From: Vibrio xiamenensis | GTDB taxonomy: Bacteria; Pseudomonadota; Gammaproteobacteria; Enterobacterales; Vibrionaceae | NCBI RefSeq assembly: GCF_900100015.1 | Contig: NZ_FNDD01000006.1 | Location: 62,001 to 126,000, forward strand | Length of the DNA: 64,000 nucleotides | Direction: 5' to 3' | Shown here: positions 17,177-26,815 of the stretch, piece after piece | How positions within the stretch are numbered: position 1 is the stretch's first letter | Layout: each line of letters opens with the position of its first letter | The notes under the pieces: model-generated | What the model saw: the letters and a program-made list of their open reading frames with translations, nothing else | What the model was told of the DNA's origin: nothing | Database searches by the model: none | Position numbers and translations under genes: made by a program

Positions 17177-19668
17177 AAATGACCAGACGAGCGTTTGTGA
17201 AAGCAAACGCAGCCGCATCCGCTGCCGCAGTTGCCGGGATTACCCTTCCCGCTGGCGCAGCTAACCTGATCACGACATCAGATCAAACCGCCATCACTTG
17301 GGATAAAGCGCCATGCCGTTTTTGCGGCACAGGCTGCTCGGTTTTGGTCGGTACCCAAAACGGCCGTATTGTCGCCACCCAAGGTGATCCTGAAGCGCCA
17401 GTGAATAAAGGGTTAAACTGTATCAAAGGTTATTTCCTGTCGAAGATCATGTACGGAAAAGACAGACTGACCAAGCCATTATTGAGAATGAAAAATGGCG
17501 AATACCACAAAGACGGTGAATTTACCCCAGTATCTTGGGACACGGCCTTTGATGTGATGGCTGAGAAATGGAAAGCATCGCTGGCAAACAAAGGCCCAAC
17601 CAGCGTGGGTATGTTTGGCTCTGGCCAATGGACCGTCATGGAAGGCTACGCTGCATCGAAATTAATGAAAGCAGGCTTTCGCTCAAATAATATCGACCCA
17701 AATGCACGTCACTGCATGGCATCTGCCGTCGTGGGCTTTATGCGCACCTTTGGTGTCGACGAACCAATGGGCTGTTACGATGACTTTGAGCACGCTGATG
17801 CCTTCGTATTGTGGGGCTCAAACATGGCAGAAATGCACCCAGTGCTCTGGACGCGTATTACTGACCGCCGCTTGAGCCACGAACATGTCAAAGTCAATGT
17901 GCTTTCGACGTACTACCACCGCTCATTTGAGCTCGCAGACCACGGCTATATTTTCCATCCGCAATCGGATTTGGCGATCGCCAACTTTATTGCTAACTAC
18001 ATCATTCAAAATGACGCGGTTAACTGGGACTTTGTTAATAAACACACTCACTTTAAACAAGCGGCAACCGACATTGGTTACGGTTTGCGTGATGAACATC
18101 CGCTGCAGCAGAGCGCAAAAAATGCCAACTCTGGCGACATGAGTGATATCGACTTTGAGGCGTACAAAGCATCCGTTGCCGATTATACCGCGGAAAAAGC
18201 CTCACAAATGTCCGGTGTTTCGGTTGAAAAGCTGATTACTCTGGCGAAGCAATACGCGGATCCAAACACCAAAGTCATGTCGCTTTGGACCATGGGTATG
18301 AACCAACACACCCGCGGCGTTTGGATGCAAAGCTTGGTGTATAACCTGCACTTGCTGACCGGCAAAATTTCAACGCCGGGCAACAGTCCGTTTTCACTGA
18401 CGGGCCAACCTTCTGCCTGTGGTACCGCACGTGAAGTCGGCACCTTTGCCCATCGCTTGCCTGCAGACATGGTAGTGGCGAATCCGAAACATCGCGCTAT
18501 TGCCGAAAAAATTTGGCGACTGCCACAAGGCACGATTCCACCGAAACCTGGATTCCACGCGGTATTACAAGATCGCATGCTAAATGACGGTGTGCTCAAT
18601 TGTTACTGGGTGCAATGTAATAACAACATGCAAGCAGGGCCAAACATCAACAATGAACGTTTGCCTGGTTACCGTAATCCAGACAACTTTATCACCGTCT
18701 CTGACCCTTACCCGACCGTCACCGCGCAAGCTGCGGATCTTATTTTGCCAACCGCAATGTGGGTTGAAAAAGAAGGCGCTTACGGCAATGCAGAAAGGCG
18801 TACTCAGGCTTGGTATCAACAGGTTAAAACCGTTGGTGATGCCAAATCTGATTTATGGCAGCTGATGGAGTTTTCAAAACGCTTCAAAGTTGAAGAAGTA
18901 TGGCCCGAAGAACTGATTGCCCAGATGCCTCAGTACCGAGGAAAAACCGTGTATGACGTGCTGTACAAAAATGGCCAGGTTGACCAATTCCCAATTGAGC
19001 AATCTCGAGAACTGAATGACGACGCCCACCACTTTGGCTTTTACGTTCATAAAGGGCTATTTGAAGAGTATGCCGAATTTGGTCGCGGACACGGTCACGA
19101 CCTAGCGCCATACGACACTTACCACCAAGTACGTGGATTGCGCTGGCCTGTTGTGGATGGCAAAGAGACACTTTGGCGCTACAAAGAAGGCAGCGATCCA
19201 TACGCGAAGAAAGGCTCTGGCTGGGATTTTTACGGCAAACCCGATGGCAAAGCGTGGATCATTTCCGCGCCGTACGAAGCGCCACCAGAAGTACCTAATG
19301 AAGAATACGACTTATGGCTGTGTACTGGACGCGTACTTGAGCATTGGCACACTGGCACCATGACGCGCCGCGTACCAGAGCTTTATAAAGCCTTCTCTGA
19401 TGCTGTGTGCTTTATGCATCACGAAGATGCCAAAGCGCGAGGCTTACGCCGCGGAGATGAAGTGTTGATCGCCAATCAACGCGGCGAAGTGCGCGCGCGC
19501 GTCGAAACTCGAGGCCGTAATAAGCCACCGCGCGGGTTAGTGTTTGTTCCGTTTTTCGATGCACGAATTCTGATCAACAAGTTGATTTTGGACGCGACCG
19601 ATCCGTTGTCGAAGCAGACCGATTTTAAAAAGTGCCCAGTCAAAATCACTAAGGTGACGGAAGCTTAA
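17173..19668 (+). CDS. napA: Periplasmic nitrate reductase catalytic subunit NapA
   Basis: Reduces nitrate to nitrite in the periplasm, using a bis-MGD molybdenum cofactor and one 4Fe-4S cluster. A twin-arginine signal (MTRRAFVKA) opens the protein and ends near AGA-AN. Cluster ligands are C48, C51, C55 and C83. The probable molybdenum ligand is C181 in RHCMAS. The length, 831 residues, is normal for NapA. It is translationally coupled to napD and followed by a hairpin before napB. Confidence 0.96.
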   Translation: MKMTRRAFVKANAAASAAAVAGITLPAGAANLITTSDQTAITWDKAPCRFCGTGCSVLVGTQNGRIVATQGDPEAPVNKGLNCIKGYFLSKIMYGKDRLTKPLLRMKNGEYHKDGEFTPVSWDTAFDVMAEKWKASLANKGPTSVGMFGSGQWTVMEGYAASKLMKAGFRSNNIDPNARHCMASAVVGFMRTFGVDEPMGCYDDFEHADAFVLWGSNMAEMHPVLWTRITDRRLSHEHVKVNVLSTYYHRSFELADHGYIFHPQSDLAIANFIANYIIQNDAVNWDFVNKHTHFKQAATDIGYGLRDEHPLQQSAKNANSGDMSDIDFEAYKASVADYTAEKASQMSGVSVEKLITLAKQYADPNTKVMSLWTMGMNQHTRGVWMQSLVYNLHLLTGKISTPGNSPFSLTGQPSACGTAREVGTFAHRLPADMVVANPKHRAIAEKIWRLPQGTIPPKPGFHAVLQDRMLNDGVLNCYWVQCNNNMQAGPNINNERLPGYRNPDNFITVSDPYPTVTAQAADLILPTAMWVEKEGAYGNAERRTQAWYQQVKTVGDAKSDLWQLMEFSKRFKVEEVWPEELIAQMPQYRGKTVYDVLYKNGQVDQFPIEQSRELNDDAHHFGFYVHKGLFEEYAEFGRGHGHDLAPYDTYHQVRGLRWPVVDGKETLWRYKEGSDPYAKKGSGWDFYGKPDGKAWIISAPYEAPPEVPNEEYDLWLCTGRVLEHWHTGTMTRRVPELYKAFSDAVCFMHHEDAKARGLRRGDEVLIANQRGEVRARVETRGRNKPPRGLVFVPFFDARILINKLILDATDPLSKQTDFKKCPVKITKVTEA

Positions 19669-19678
19669 TCAACGCTGA

Positions 19679-19701
19679 CAGCACCGTTTATCTCGGTGCT
19701 G
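19679..19701 (+). other. Intercistronic hairpin between napA and napB
   Basis: Perfect 8-bp stem (CAGCACCG/CGGTGCTG) with a 7-nt loop, and no T-run. It lies just after the napA stop, so it is more likely an RNA-stability or processing element than a terminator. Confidence 0.5.
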
Positions 19702-19733
19702 CCAAGGCAAATAACCCAGCCGCAAGGCGGAGA

Positions 19734-20195
19734 ATGAAAATGAAGAAGTTATTGGTTGCAATATTGTCGATTGGCGCAGTCATCACCGGGATTGCAAATG
19801 CCGAGCTCGATAATCCAGGCGGCGTGGGCGGTCTAAAATCGCTACGCGGTGATACGCCTATCGAAGAGACTCGTCCAAGCGACACGATGAAAAAATACCC
19901 ACGCGAACAGGTCATTGATAGCAATTACGTGTATCAGCCACCACTTATTCCACACAACATTCGCAATTATGAAGTATCGCTGAATGCCAACAAGTGTCTT
20001 TCTTGCCATAGTTGGAAAAACGCCAAACAGATGGGGGCAACAAAGATCAGTGTCACTCACTTTATGAACCGCGAAGATGCGGTGCTGGCAGATGTGTCAC
20101 CTCGTCGTTACTTCTGTCTGCAGTGCCATGCCCCTCAAGCGAACGCAAAACCATTAGTGGAAAATGAGTTCGAAAGCGTCGACTCACTGCGTTAA
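19734..20195 (+). CDS. napB: Diheme cytochrome c NapB
   Basis: Periplasmic electron-transfer subunit that delivers electrons from NapC to NapA. A signal peptide ends near IANA. Two CxxCH heme sites are present, CLSCH and CLQCH. The LRGDTPIEETRPSD segment near the N-terminus and YQPPLIPHNI are typical NapB sequence; the histidine of the latter is a likely axial ligand. 153 residues is the usual size. Confidence 0.94.
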   Translation: MKMKKLLVAILSIGAVITGIANAELDNPGGVGGLKSLRGDTPIEETRPSDTMKKYPREQVIDSNYVYQPPLIPHNIRNYEVSLNANKCLSCHSWKNAKQMGATKISVTHFMNREDAVLADVSPRRYFCLQCHAPQANAKPLVENEFESVDSLR

Positions 20196-20228
20196 AACCG
20201 CGCTTAGCTTGTAACATAGAGACGAATT

Positions 20229-20804
20229 ATGAAAATACTCAAAGCGTTTTGGTCGCGACTCACCAAACCAAGTAAAGCGGCAATGGGGATAGTGCTGTTT
20301 ATGGGCTTTGCCGGCGGTTTACTGTTCTGGGGGGCATTCAATACAGGGATGGAAGCCACCAACACCGAAGAGTTTTGCGCAGGCTGCCATGCCCCGATCG
20401 TGGCAGAAATTCAAGAAACGGTGCACTACTCTAACCGCTCTGGTGTTCGCGCGATTTGTTCTGACTGTCATGTACCCCATGAGTGGACCGACAAAATCGT
20501 GCGTAAAGTTCAAGCATCGAAAGAGCTGCTGTTCCACTTTATGGGCACTATTGATACACCAGAAAAGTTTCAGGCTCGCCGCTCCCACCTCGCCGAACGA
20601 GAATGGGCAAGGCTTAAGAAAAACGACTCTCTCGAGTGTCGTAACTGCCATCAATTTGAATATATGGACTTTTCTGAACAAAGCCAGCGCAGCGCTAAGC
20701 AGCACTCAACCGCATTGGCCTCTGGCGAAAAAACCTGTGTCGATTGTCATAAAGGCATTGCGCACAACTTACCGGACATGCATGGCGTCGAAGGTTGGCA
20801 ATAA
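20229..20804 (+). CDS. napC: Tetraheme cytochrome c NapC
   Basis: Membrane-anchored quinol dehydrogenase of the NapC/NirT family. One N-terminal membrane anchor (about residues 18-38) precedes four CxxCH sites: CAGCH, CSDCH, CRNCH and CVDCH. It takes electrons from menaquinol and passes them to NapB. No napGH is present, so this is the only quinol route encoded in the operon. A 44-residue membrane protein follows 12 bp later. Confidence 0.95.
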   Translation: MKILKAFWSRLTKPSKAAMGIVLFMGFAGGLLFWGAFNTGMEATNTEEFCAGCHAPIVAEIQETVHYSNRSGVRAICSDCHVPHEWTDKIVRKVQASKELLFHFMGTIDTPEKFQARRSHLAEREWARLKKNDSLECRNCHQFEYMDFSEQSQRSAKQHSTALASGEKTCVDCHKGIAHNLPDMHGVEGWQ

Positions 20805-20816
20805 GGAGTTAACGAA

Positions 20817-20951
20817 ATGAGTACGTTAGAATCCGTGATCTGGCATATTTTGGGTTACAGTGCGATGCCAGTCATCATTCTTGGTGGTTTTACAGCCGTG
20901 GCGATTTTATCCGTTTGGCTGCTATCACTGACCTCAGATAAATCTCAGTGA
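20817..20951 (+). CDS. Short nap-associated membrane protein (TIGR02808-like)
   Basis: 44-residue protein, starting MSTLESVIWHILGYSAMP and containing one long hydrophobic helix, with a short polar tail TSDKSQ. GGAG lies seven bases before the ATG and it begins 12 bp after napC, so it belongs to the nap operon. Size, hydrophobicity and position fit TIGR02808, a family known from Vibrio and Photobacterium next to nap genes. The role is unknown; a stabilising part in the NapC membrane complex is a guess. Confidence 0.8.
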   Translation: MSTLESVIWHILGYSAMPVIILGGFTAVAILSVWLLSLTSDKSQ

Positions 20952-21009
20952 TGTCGAGTATCACGCGCACAACAGATTTCTATTCATAGCCCTATTTTTC
21001 TTTCAGATA

Positions 21010-21040
21010 CAAAAACGGCTGCCAAGGCAGCCGTTTTTGT
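21010..21040. terminator. Bidirectional terminator between the nap operon and the chemoreceptor gene
   Basis: Stem ACGGCTGCC/GGCAGCCGT with A-run and T-run on the two sides, between convergent genes. Confidence 0.9.
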
Positions 21041-21060
21041 ATGTCCATTTAAAAGTGCGG

Positions 21061-22974
21061 TTACACTTTGTAATGCGCGAGTTTATCGGATAAGTCTTCG
21101 GCCATGATTGCCAAACGACGACACGCTTCATAGGTTTGCTCTGCGTAATTGGCGCTTTGCGAACCCACATCTTTGATCCCTTCAATGCTTTCGCTGACTT
21201 CCTCACACGCTTGGTGTTGCTGAGTGGCGGCGCTGGCGATATCCGTGTTGCGATCAGTGATATTACGCACCGCCGCAAGCACTTCTTGTAACGCCTCACC
21301 CGCCACTTTGGCATGCTCGAGATTATTCAGTGCCACTTTGCGGTTTTCTTCCATCTGCTTGCTGGCTTCTTTACCACTGCTTTGCAAGCGCTCAACGGTA
21401 CTGCGAATTTCTTCAGTCGAGACCTGAGTTCGACTCGCAAGTGAGCGCACTTCGTCAGCAACCACTGCGAAACCTCGGCCCTGCTCACCTGCGCGCGCCG
21501 CCTCGATTGCCGCGTTAAGCGCTAATAAGTTAGTTTGGTCAGCAATATCACTGATGACGCTAAGAACGCTACTGATGGTGGTACTGGCATCGACAAGTTC
21601 TTGTACCACGGTACTTGATGTTTCGATGGCCGAGGCTTGTTGCTCAATATTGGTAATGGTGGTTTTGAGCGTAGTGCCGACCTTAGACACTTGTTCATTC
21701 GCAGTATGACCAAAAGATTCCGCTTCTGTGGTATTGCGTGACACTTCGTGAGCAGAGACCGACATTTCGTGGGTAGCAGAAGCGACCTGCTCGGTTTTAA
21801 GGCTCTGTGCCCGCGCTGATTCACTAGAGTTAGTCGCCAATTGAGAAAGTTCCCCAACCGCGCTATACACATCGCTTGCCGATAGCTTCGCCTGTTTGAT
21901 GGTGTCATGAATTCTGTCAAGCAGTGCATTGAAACCTTGTGCCATCATGCCCAGCTCATCATTGTTTTTGTGTTCAAAACGCTGGGTCAAATCACCTTCA
22001 CCTTCTGCGATATCATTGATCGCTTTGACATACGTGGCCAAAGGTCGACCCACCAGCCTTTGAACCAATAGTGAAATGACCAAAATGACCAACAGTCCAA
22101 AGCCAATCACAGTGAAGACACTTTCAACCGCAGAGGTTGTGATCATGCCATTCACTTCATCGTTCGACGCAGCGACAACGATTTGATAACCCCATAAATC
22201 GTAACTGGTTTTGGTTATTGTCCAATCTGAGCTTTGCATCGCTTTCTCGACCTGCTCTGGGCTGACATTGTTTGAGTGCATACGCAAATTGCCTTTGCCA
22301 TCAAACAGCGCTACAAAGCCAGAATCTAGAATTTTCGAAGTCGCAATCGAACTCTGTAATTCGCCCAAATCGGCAGAATAGCCAACATACCAAATGCCTA
22401 TGGTCCCACTACTGCCTTGAATAGGTGCGTAACCTGCTAGATAAGGCTTGCCGAGAATGTCCACTTCTCCGTAATAGGCATTACCCTGTTGAATCGCTTT
22501 CATCGCTTTGCCGTCCGGTGAAAGCTTGGTACCAATTGCCCGTTTTCCGTCGCGTTTCACGTTGGTTGAAACACGAACATAATCACTGCCATCACGGCTA
22601 AATAAGGTTGCGGTACCGCCAGCAAGATCCGTCACACCATCAACTAAATCGTAGTTATTGGCCTGCGCACTTGACCCGAGCAACAAGTTTGGCGCCGATG
22701 ATGCACCAACGTCGACGCGTTCGCCTTGACTTGCTTCACCGATCGCATTTCCGCGCTGTTGCAGCAATTTCATGCCACTTTTAACCCGCTCTAACATGAT
22801 GGAGTTGGTGACATTTAGCAGCCTGACGATATCACTAGTGACATCTTGTGTTTGCAGTTGAACTTGTTTATCGATTTCACTAATTCGCGTATAGACCTGC
22901 GCTGAGGCCAACACCACTGCAAGTATAAAGATTAAAGTAGACAACGCGACGATAAACTTCCGATTGATACTCAT
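21061..22974 (-). CDS. Methyl-accepting chemotaxis protein with periplasmic Cache-type sensor
   Basis: Transmembrane chemoreceptor. TM1 is at about residues 8-28; a periplasmic region of about 270 residues resembles the Cache_3-Cache_2 type ([20 protein letters not shown], then [10 protein letters not shown]). TM2 is followed by HAMP and a full signalling domain with the hairpin tip [21 protein letters not shown] chose the ATG at 22974, with AAAGGAT nine bases upstream; the longer frame adds 36 residues that do not look like receptor sequence. No C-terminal CheR-tether pentapeptide is seen. Ligand unknown. Confidence 0.9.
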   Translation of the reverse strand: MSINRKFIVALSTLIFILAVVLASAQVYTRISEIDKQVQLQTQDVTSDIVRLLNVTNSIMLERVKSGMKLLQQRGNAIGEASQGERVDVGASSAPNLLLGSSAQANNYDLVDGVTDLAGGTATLFSRDGSDYVRVSTNVKRDGKRAIGTKLSPDGKAMKAIQQGNAYYGEVDILGKPYLAGYAPIQGSSGTIGIWYVGYSADLGELQSSIATSKILDSGFVALFDGKGNLRMHSNNVSPEQVEKAMQSSDWTITKTSYDLWGYQIVVAASNDEVNGMITTSAVESVFTVIGFGLLVILVISLLVQRLVGRPLATYVKAINDIAEGEGDLTQRFEHKNNDELGMMAQGFNALLDRIHDTIKQAKLSASDVYSAVGELSQLATNSSESARAQSLKTEQVASATHEMSVSAHEVSRNTTEAESFGHTANEQVSKVGTTLKTTITNIEQQASAIETSSTVVQELVDASTTISSVLSVISDIADQTNLLALNAAIEAARAGEQGRGFAVVADEVRSLASRTQVSTEEIRSTVERLQSSGKEASKQMEENRKVALNNLEHAKVAGEALQEVLAAVRNITDRNTDIASAATQQHQACEEVSESIEGIKDVGSQSANYAEQTYEACRRLAIMAEDLSDKLAHYKV

Positions 22975-23121
22975 ATAGATTTTATCCTTTGCTGACAACG
23001 GAAAAACGCTCAGTGGGTTACAAACAGTTGGCGTTAATTCCGCACTCCAGTCGTTGCTTGAAAATTTCAGTACAGCTGACAAATAGATCTCTAAGCTCTA
23101 GCGGCTTTGAATAGGATATGA

Positions 23122-23135
23122 ACACCGTACGGTGT
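23122..23135. promoter_or_regulatory. Perfect 14-bp palindrome upstream of the chemoreceptor gene
   Basis: ACACCGTACGGTGT reads the same on both strands. It is about 150 bp before the start codon in an otherwise AT-rich spacer and looks like an operator for a dimeric regulator. Confidence 0.45.
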
Positions 23136-23215
23136 GCTTCCGTCTACATATGAATATAGTCGTTACTCACAAAAGAGACATCAAAATAACAAGTTACGTG
23201 AATATATATTCCAAA

Positions 23216-23251
23216 TATTAAAAAAAGCCGCCAAAATTGGCAGCTTTTTAT
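23216..23251 (-). terminator. galE terminator
   Basis: On the minus strand GCTGCC and GGCGGC pair (one G-T) and are followed by a long T-run, just beyond the galE stop codon. Confidence 0.85.
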
Positions 23252-23273
23252 AAATGAAGCTTAATTTTTCAAA

Positions 23274-24290
23274 TTAGCTTTCAGGGTAACCTTGTGGGTT
23301 GTTCGATTGCCAGCGCCATGTGTCCGCTGTCATCTCGTTAAGGCTACGTGTTGCCTGCCATTCCAACTCACGCATCGCTTTCGCCGGATCGGCCCAGCAT
23401 TCCGCAATGTCGCCAGGACGACGATCAACCAGTTGATATGGCACTTCTTTACCACAAGCGGCTTCAAACGCTTTGACCATTTCAAGCACGCTGTAGCCGT
23501 TACCTGTACCTAGGTTATAAACGTGCAAGCCTTGTTTGGTTCCAACTTTCTTAAGCGCTGCGACATGACCATCTGATAAGTCCATCACATGAATGTAATC
23601 ACGCACCCCGGTGCCATCTTTGGTTGGATAATCATGACCAAATACCGACAGGAACTCGCGGCGGCCCACCGCCACTTGCGAGACAAACGGCATAAGGTTA
23701 TTTGGAATGCCTTGCGGATCTTCGCCCAGTTCACCACTTGGGTGCGAACCCACTGGATTAAAGTAACGCAGCAGCGTGATGCTCCAATCCGGATTGGCTT
23801 TTTGAAAATCGGTCAAGCACTCTTCAACCATCAATTTACTGCGACCGTAAGGGTTCGTCGCACTGGTTGGAAAATCTTCAGTGATTGGCACAGATGCAGG
23901 GTCGCCATATACGGTCGCCGACGAGCTAAAAACTAACGTTTTTACGCCGCTATCACGCATCGCGTCAACCAAGACTAAAGTGCCGTTGACATTGTTATCA
24001 TAGTATTCAAGCGGCTTTTGGACCGATTCACCGACCGCTTTTAAGCCAGCAAAATGAATTACCGCTTCGATGTTATGTGCTTTCATCGCTTCAACAAGAA
24101 GCGACTTATCACGAATATCACCTTCAATGAACGCAGGTCTTACGCCCGACACTTTTTCAATGCGGTCTAACACCGTGGATTTACTGTTATATAAGTTGTC
24201 CAAAATGACCGGCGTCATCCCAGCCTCAATCATTTGGATGCAGGTATGGCTACCGATGTAACCCATTCCGCCAGTCACTAAAACGTTCAT
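23274..24290 (-). CDS. galE: UDP-glucose 4-epimerase
   Basis: Interconverts UDP-glucose and UDP-galactose with bound NAD. The Rossmann motif GGMGYIGSHT is at the N-terminus, SSSATVYGDP follows, and the catalytic YxxxK is in NPYGRSKLM. 338 residues is the standard length. No galT, galK or galM is adjacent, so this copy probably serves surface polysaccharide precursors rather than galactose breakdown. It has its own terminator. Confidence 0.95.
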   Translation of the reverse strand: MNVLVTGGMGYIGSHTCIQMIEAGMTPVILDNLYNSKSTVLDRIEKVSGVRPAFIEGDIRDKSLLVEAMKAHNIEAVIHFAGLKAVGESVQKPLEYYDNNVNGTLVLVDAMRDSGVKTLVFSSSATVYGDPASVPITEDFPTSATNPYGRSKLMVEECLTDFQKANPDWSITLLRYFNPVGSHPSGELGEDPQGIPNNLMPFVSQVAVGRREFLSVFGHDYPTKDGTGVRDYIHVMDLSDGHVAALKKVGTKQGLHVYNLGTGNGYSVLEMVKAFEAACGKEVPYQLVDRRPGDIAECWADPAKAMRELEWQATRSLNEMTADTWRWQSNNPQGYPES

Positions 24291-24380
24291 GATTCCTAAC
24301 CTTTACTGTAAATTTCTAACTATGCTACTGAGTTACAATGCAAAAATATAGACTAACTTTTGAGACAAACAGCCAAGTGC

Positions 24381-26336
24381 TTAGGTCATCACCACTCGAC
24401 CTTTACCCGAGCTTTTAGCTTTGTACATCGCAGTGTCGGCGGATTTCAAAATGCTATCAAGTGATTCATCTTTACCTTGGATCGGGTGCACACCGACGCT
24501 GGCGCCGACGTTAAGAATTTGACCTTTATACACTACGTCTTGATTAATGAGACCAATCAAACGGTTGCCAAGCGCTTCTGCATCACCTGGTTCTGAGGAG
24601 CGAATAAGCACCACGAATTCGTCACCCGATAAACGCGCGACCAAGTCAATCGAGCGCACTTGCGACAAGAGCCGCTCCGCCACCTGTTTAAGCACTTCAT
24701 CGCCCGCATCATGACCGTAGGTATCATTGACCTCTTTAAATCCGTCGAGATCGATATACAAAAGCGCAGCGCCATTGAGGTAAGCGTCGGAATCGAGTAA
24801 GTCGTCGAGCACGCGGTAGAGATGCGCACGGTTTGCAAGCCCTGTCAGTGAATCATGGTGGGCAAGATAATCAAGTCGCTCCATCTCTTTGATGTTGGAT
24901 AGATCCGATAAGATGTACACCAAGTCATACCCCGGTTCACCATCCAGTTTCTGAATACAACTGACTTTGACAAACATCGGCACCATGTGGCCGTCAACGT
25001 GTTTTTCCCAAATCTCGCCCTGCCATTGACCGTAGCTAAATACCGTCTCTTTGATAGTCGGCATATACGCCGCGAATTGTTGCCAATCCAAAATATCTTC
25101 AGGCTTGTTGTCCATCAGCAAATCTTGAGAATACCCCAGCAAGTTGGTCACGGCAGGGTTAACCATGGTGATATAACCTTGGTGGTCGACCACCATCAAG
25201 CCGTCGTGGCTGTTCTCAAACACACCTGCCGCTAAGCGCTGACGTCCCTGCGCAGCTTCCATTTCGGTAATATCTTGAATGGCAAACAGCATCTGCTCAG
25301 CCTTTGATAATGCCGTGCACGTGATTTGCAGCAATTGCGGCTGATTAAACGCATCTTTTATCCATAAGTTGCGATCAAAAAACTCCGACTTTTGGCGAAA
25401 TGCTTGGTTAAACAGCGCATCTTGGGTGTGAATGATGTCGGTAATGTTGGCATTTTTTAAGTAAGCATGAGTGCACTTGAAAATGTCGCATGCCGCTTTA
25501 TTAAAATGCACCACGCTGCCGTCACCATCAACCACGATAAGCGCATGCTGAACCGTCTCAACCACCTCATTGGCGAACGCTTTTTCTTCTTCGAGTTTAT
25601 CTAGTGTGTAAGAAACTTGTTTATCGCGCTGTTTCAAGCGCTCAATCATGGTATTGAAGGCATCGACCAAGTCGCCGATTTCATCATTTGCAGCGGGGGC
25701 AATTCGACACTGTTGATTACGGCTGATAAACCCGCGCATCCCTTGATTGAGCGAGAAAACCGGCACGATAATGAATTTTTGAATCGTCAGATATAAAATG
25801 GTTGCCGCGACCACCAACAACGAAAAATAGATCAAGGCGTTATTGAGCGCCTTTTCATATAACTCATTGAGCGACGATTTCGAGATGGTCACCCTTAACC
25901 GAGCAATCACATCATTTTCAACTTTCACTGGGATCTTGAGAAAAATGTGGCTATTGGCAAACGCATAGCTTTGGCTATCGATTTGTTGCTGCTGACTAAC
26001 GGTTGGGATCGGTGCATTCACCCCTTCTCGCTCATACATCGCGAAAAGCTGACCTTCTTTGGTGTAGAGCTTGACGCGCAATACTTCGGAGTCAGCGGAA
26101 AATGCCGACAACACTTCGTTCGCCGCCAAGCTATCATTAAAAATGATCGCGGCTTGTAAGTTATATGCCACGCCGTTTGCTAGCACCGAAACCCGCCCTA
26201 ACAGATTCTCTTTTTGGGTTTCGTAAGCGAGGAAAAAACTATACAGCTGTGACACCACAAAAATCAAAGTGGTAAAAAAGATGATCGGTAACATCAATTT
26301 GGTTTTAAGAGAGATAGACCCACTCGATTTCATCAT
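24381..26336 (-). CDS. Membrane diguanylate cyclase (CHASE8-like, HAMP, two PAS, GGDEF)
   Basis: YfiN-like cyclase that would make c-di-GMP. TM1 at about 12-33 is followed by a small periplasmic CHASE8-type domain, TM2 near 165-185, HAMP, and a coiled linker. Two PAS domains then span about 255-370 and 375-490. The C-terminal domain has SGDEF in place of GGDEF, a substitution found in active cyclases, and RSID five residues upstream forms an intact inhibitory site. The start overlaps the yfiR stop by 4 nt. The neighbour YfiR is the known inhibitor of this class. Confidence 0.9.
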   Translation of the reverse strand: MMKSSGSISLKTKLMLPIIFFTTLIFVVSQLYSFFLAYETQKENLLGRVSVLANGVAYNLQAAIIFNDSLAANEVLSAFSADSEVLRVKLYTKEGQLFAMYEREGVNAPIPTVSQQQQIDSQSYAFANSHIFLKIPVKVENDVIARLRVTISKSSLNELYEKALNNALIYFSLLVVAATILYLTIQKFIIVPVFSLNQGMRGFISRNQQCRIAPAANDEIGDLVDAFNTMIERLKQRDKQVSYTLDKLEEEKAFANEVVETVQHALIVVDGDGSVVHFNKAACDIFKCTHAYLKNANITDIIHTQDALFNQAFRQKSEFFDRNLWIKDAFNQPQLLQITCTALSKAEQMLFAIQDITEMEAAQGRQRLAAGVFENSHDGLMVVDHQGYITMVNPAVTNLLGYSQDLLMDNKPEDILDWQQFAAYMPTIKETVFSYGQWQGEIWEKHVDGHMVPMFVKVSCIQKLDGEPGYDLVYILSDLSNIKEMERLDYLAHHDSLTGLANRAHLYRVLDDLLDSDAYLNGAALLYIDLDGFKEVNDTYGHDAGDEVLKQVAERLLSQVRSIDLVARLSGDEFVVLIRSSEPGDAEALGNRLIGLINQDVVYKGQILNVGASVGVHPIQGKDESLDSILKSADTAMYKAKSSGKGRVVMT

Positions 26337-26815
26337 TGACCACCTTCGATTTTCGCTAAGCGTAAAAGGTTAGATGAAATGGTGTAATCTCCAATATTAT
26401 CGATGTTGATCCTAGGTTTGATACGTCCGCCTTCTTTGTACAGCTCAATCACTCCGCCATAACGTGTAAATCGCTCCAGATCACCGATGGTGACAGTGTG
26501 CGCACTCGCAGACGATACATAGTGAAGATTTTCCTTGTGAGAGATAAACACGATATCACAATGATTCTCACGAATCTGTAAAGGAAGATGGCGTATCGTC
26601 TGCCCTGAGACAATTGATTGTAAAATCTGTTTAATTTCTGGATTGTCAGGCAAACAAAAATCCACTGAATGCATTTGTTGCTCATTATTCCAATAAATGA
26701 AATTGGCAATTCGAAACAAATATACGGCTTTCACTTGGTCGGGCGTGTACGCACAACGAGCTCCAAATGAAGACAACGTCAGGCAGCAAACAAGGCCAAA
26801 CGCTCTAAAATGCAT
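26333..26815 (-). CDS. yfiR: YfiR family periplasmic regulator (DUF4154)
   Basis: 160-residue secreted protein with a signal peptide ending near GARC-AY. The domain opens with QVKAVYLFRIANFIYW, typical of YfiR, and includes CDIVFISHKE and GGVIELYKEGGRIKPRINI. In Pseudomonas, YfiR binds the periplasmic part of the cyclase YfiN and keeps it off. The gene overlaps the receptor gene by 11 nt and the cyclase gene by 4 nt, so the three are made together. Confidence 0.9.
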   Translation of the reverse strand: MHFRAFGLVCCLTLSSFGARCAYTPDQVKAVYLFRIANFIYWNNEQQMHSVDFCLPDNPEIKQILQSIVSGQTIRHLPLQIRENHCDIVFISHKENLHYVSSASAHTVTIGDLERFTRYGGVIELYKEGGRIKPRINIDNIGDYTISSNLLRLAKIEGGQ

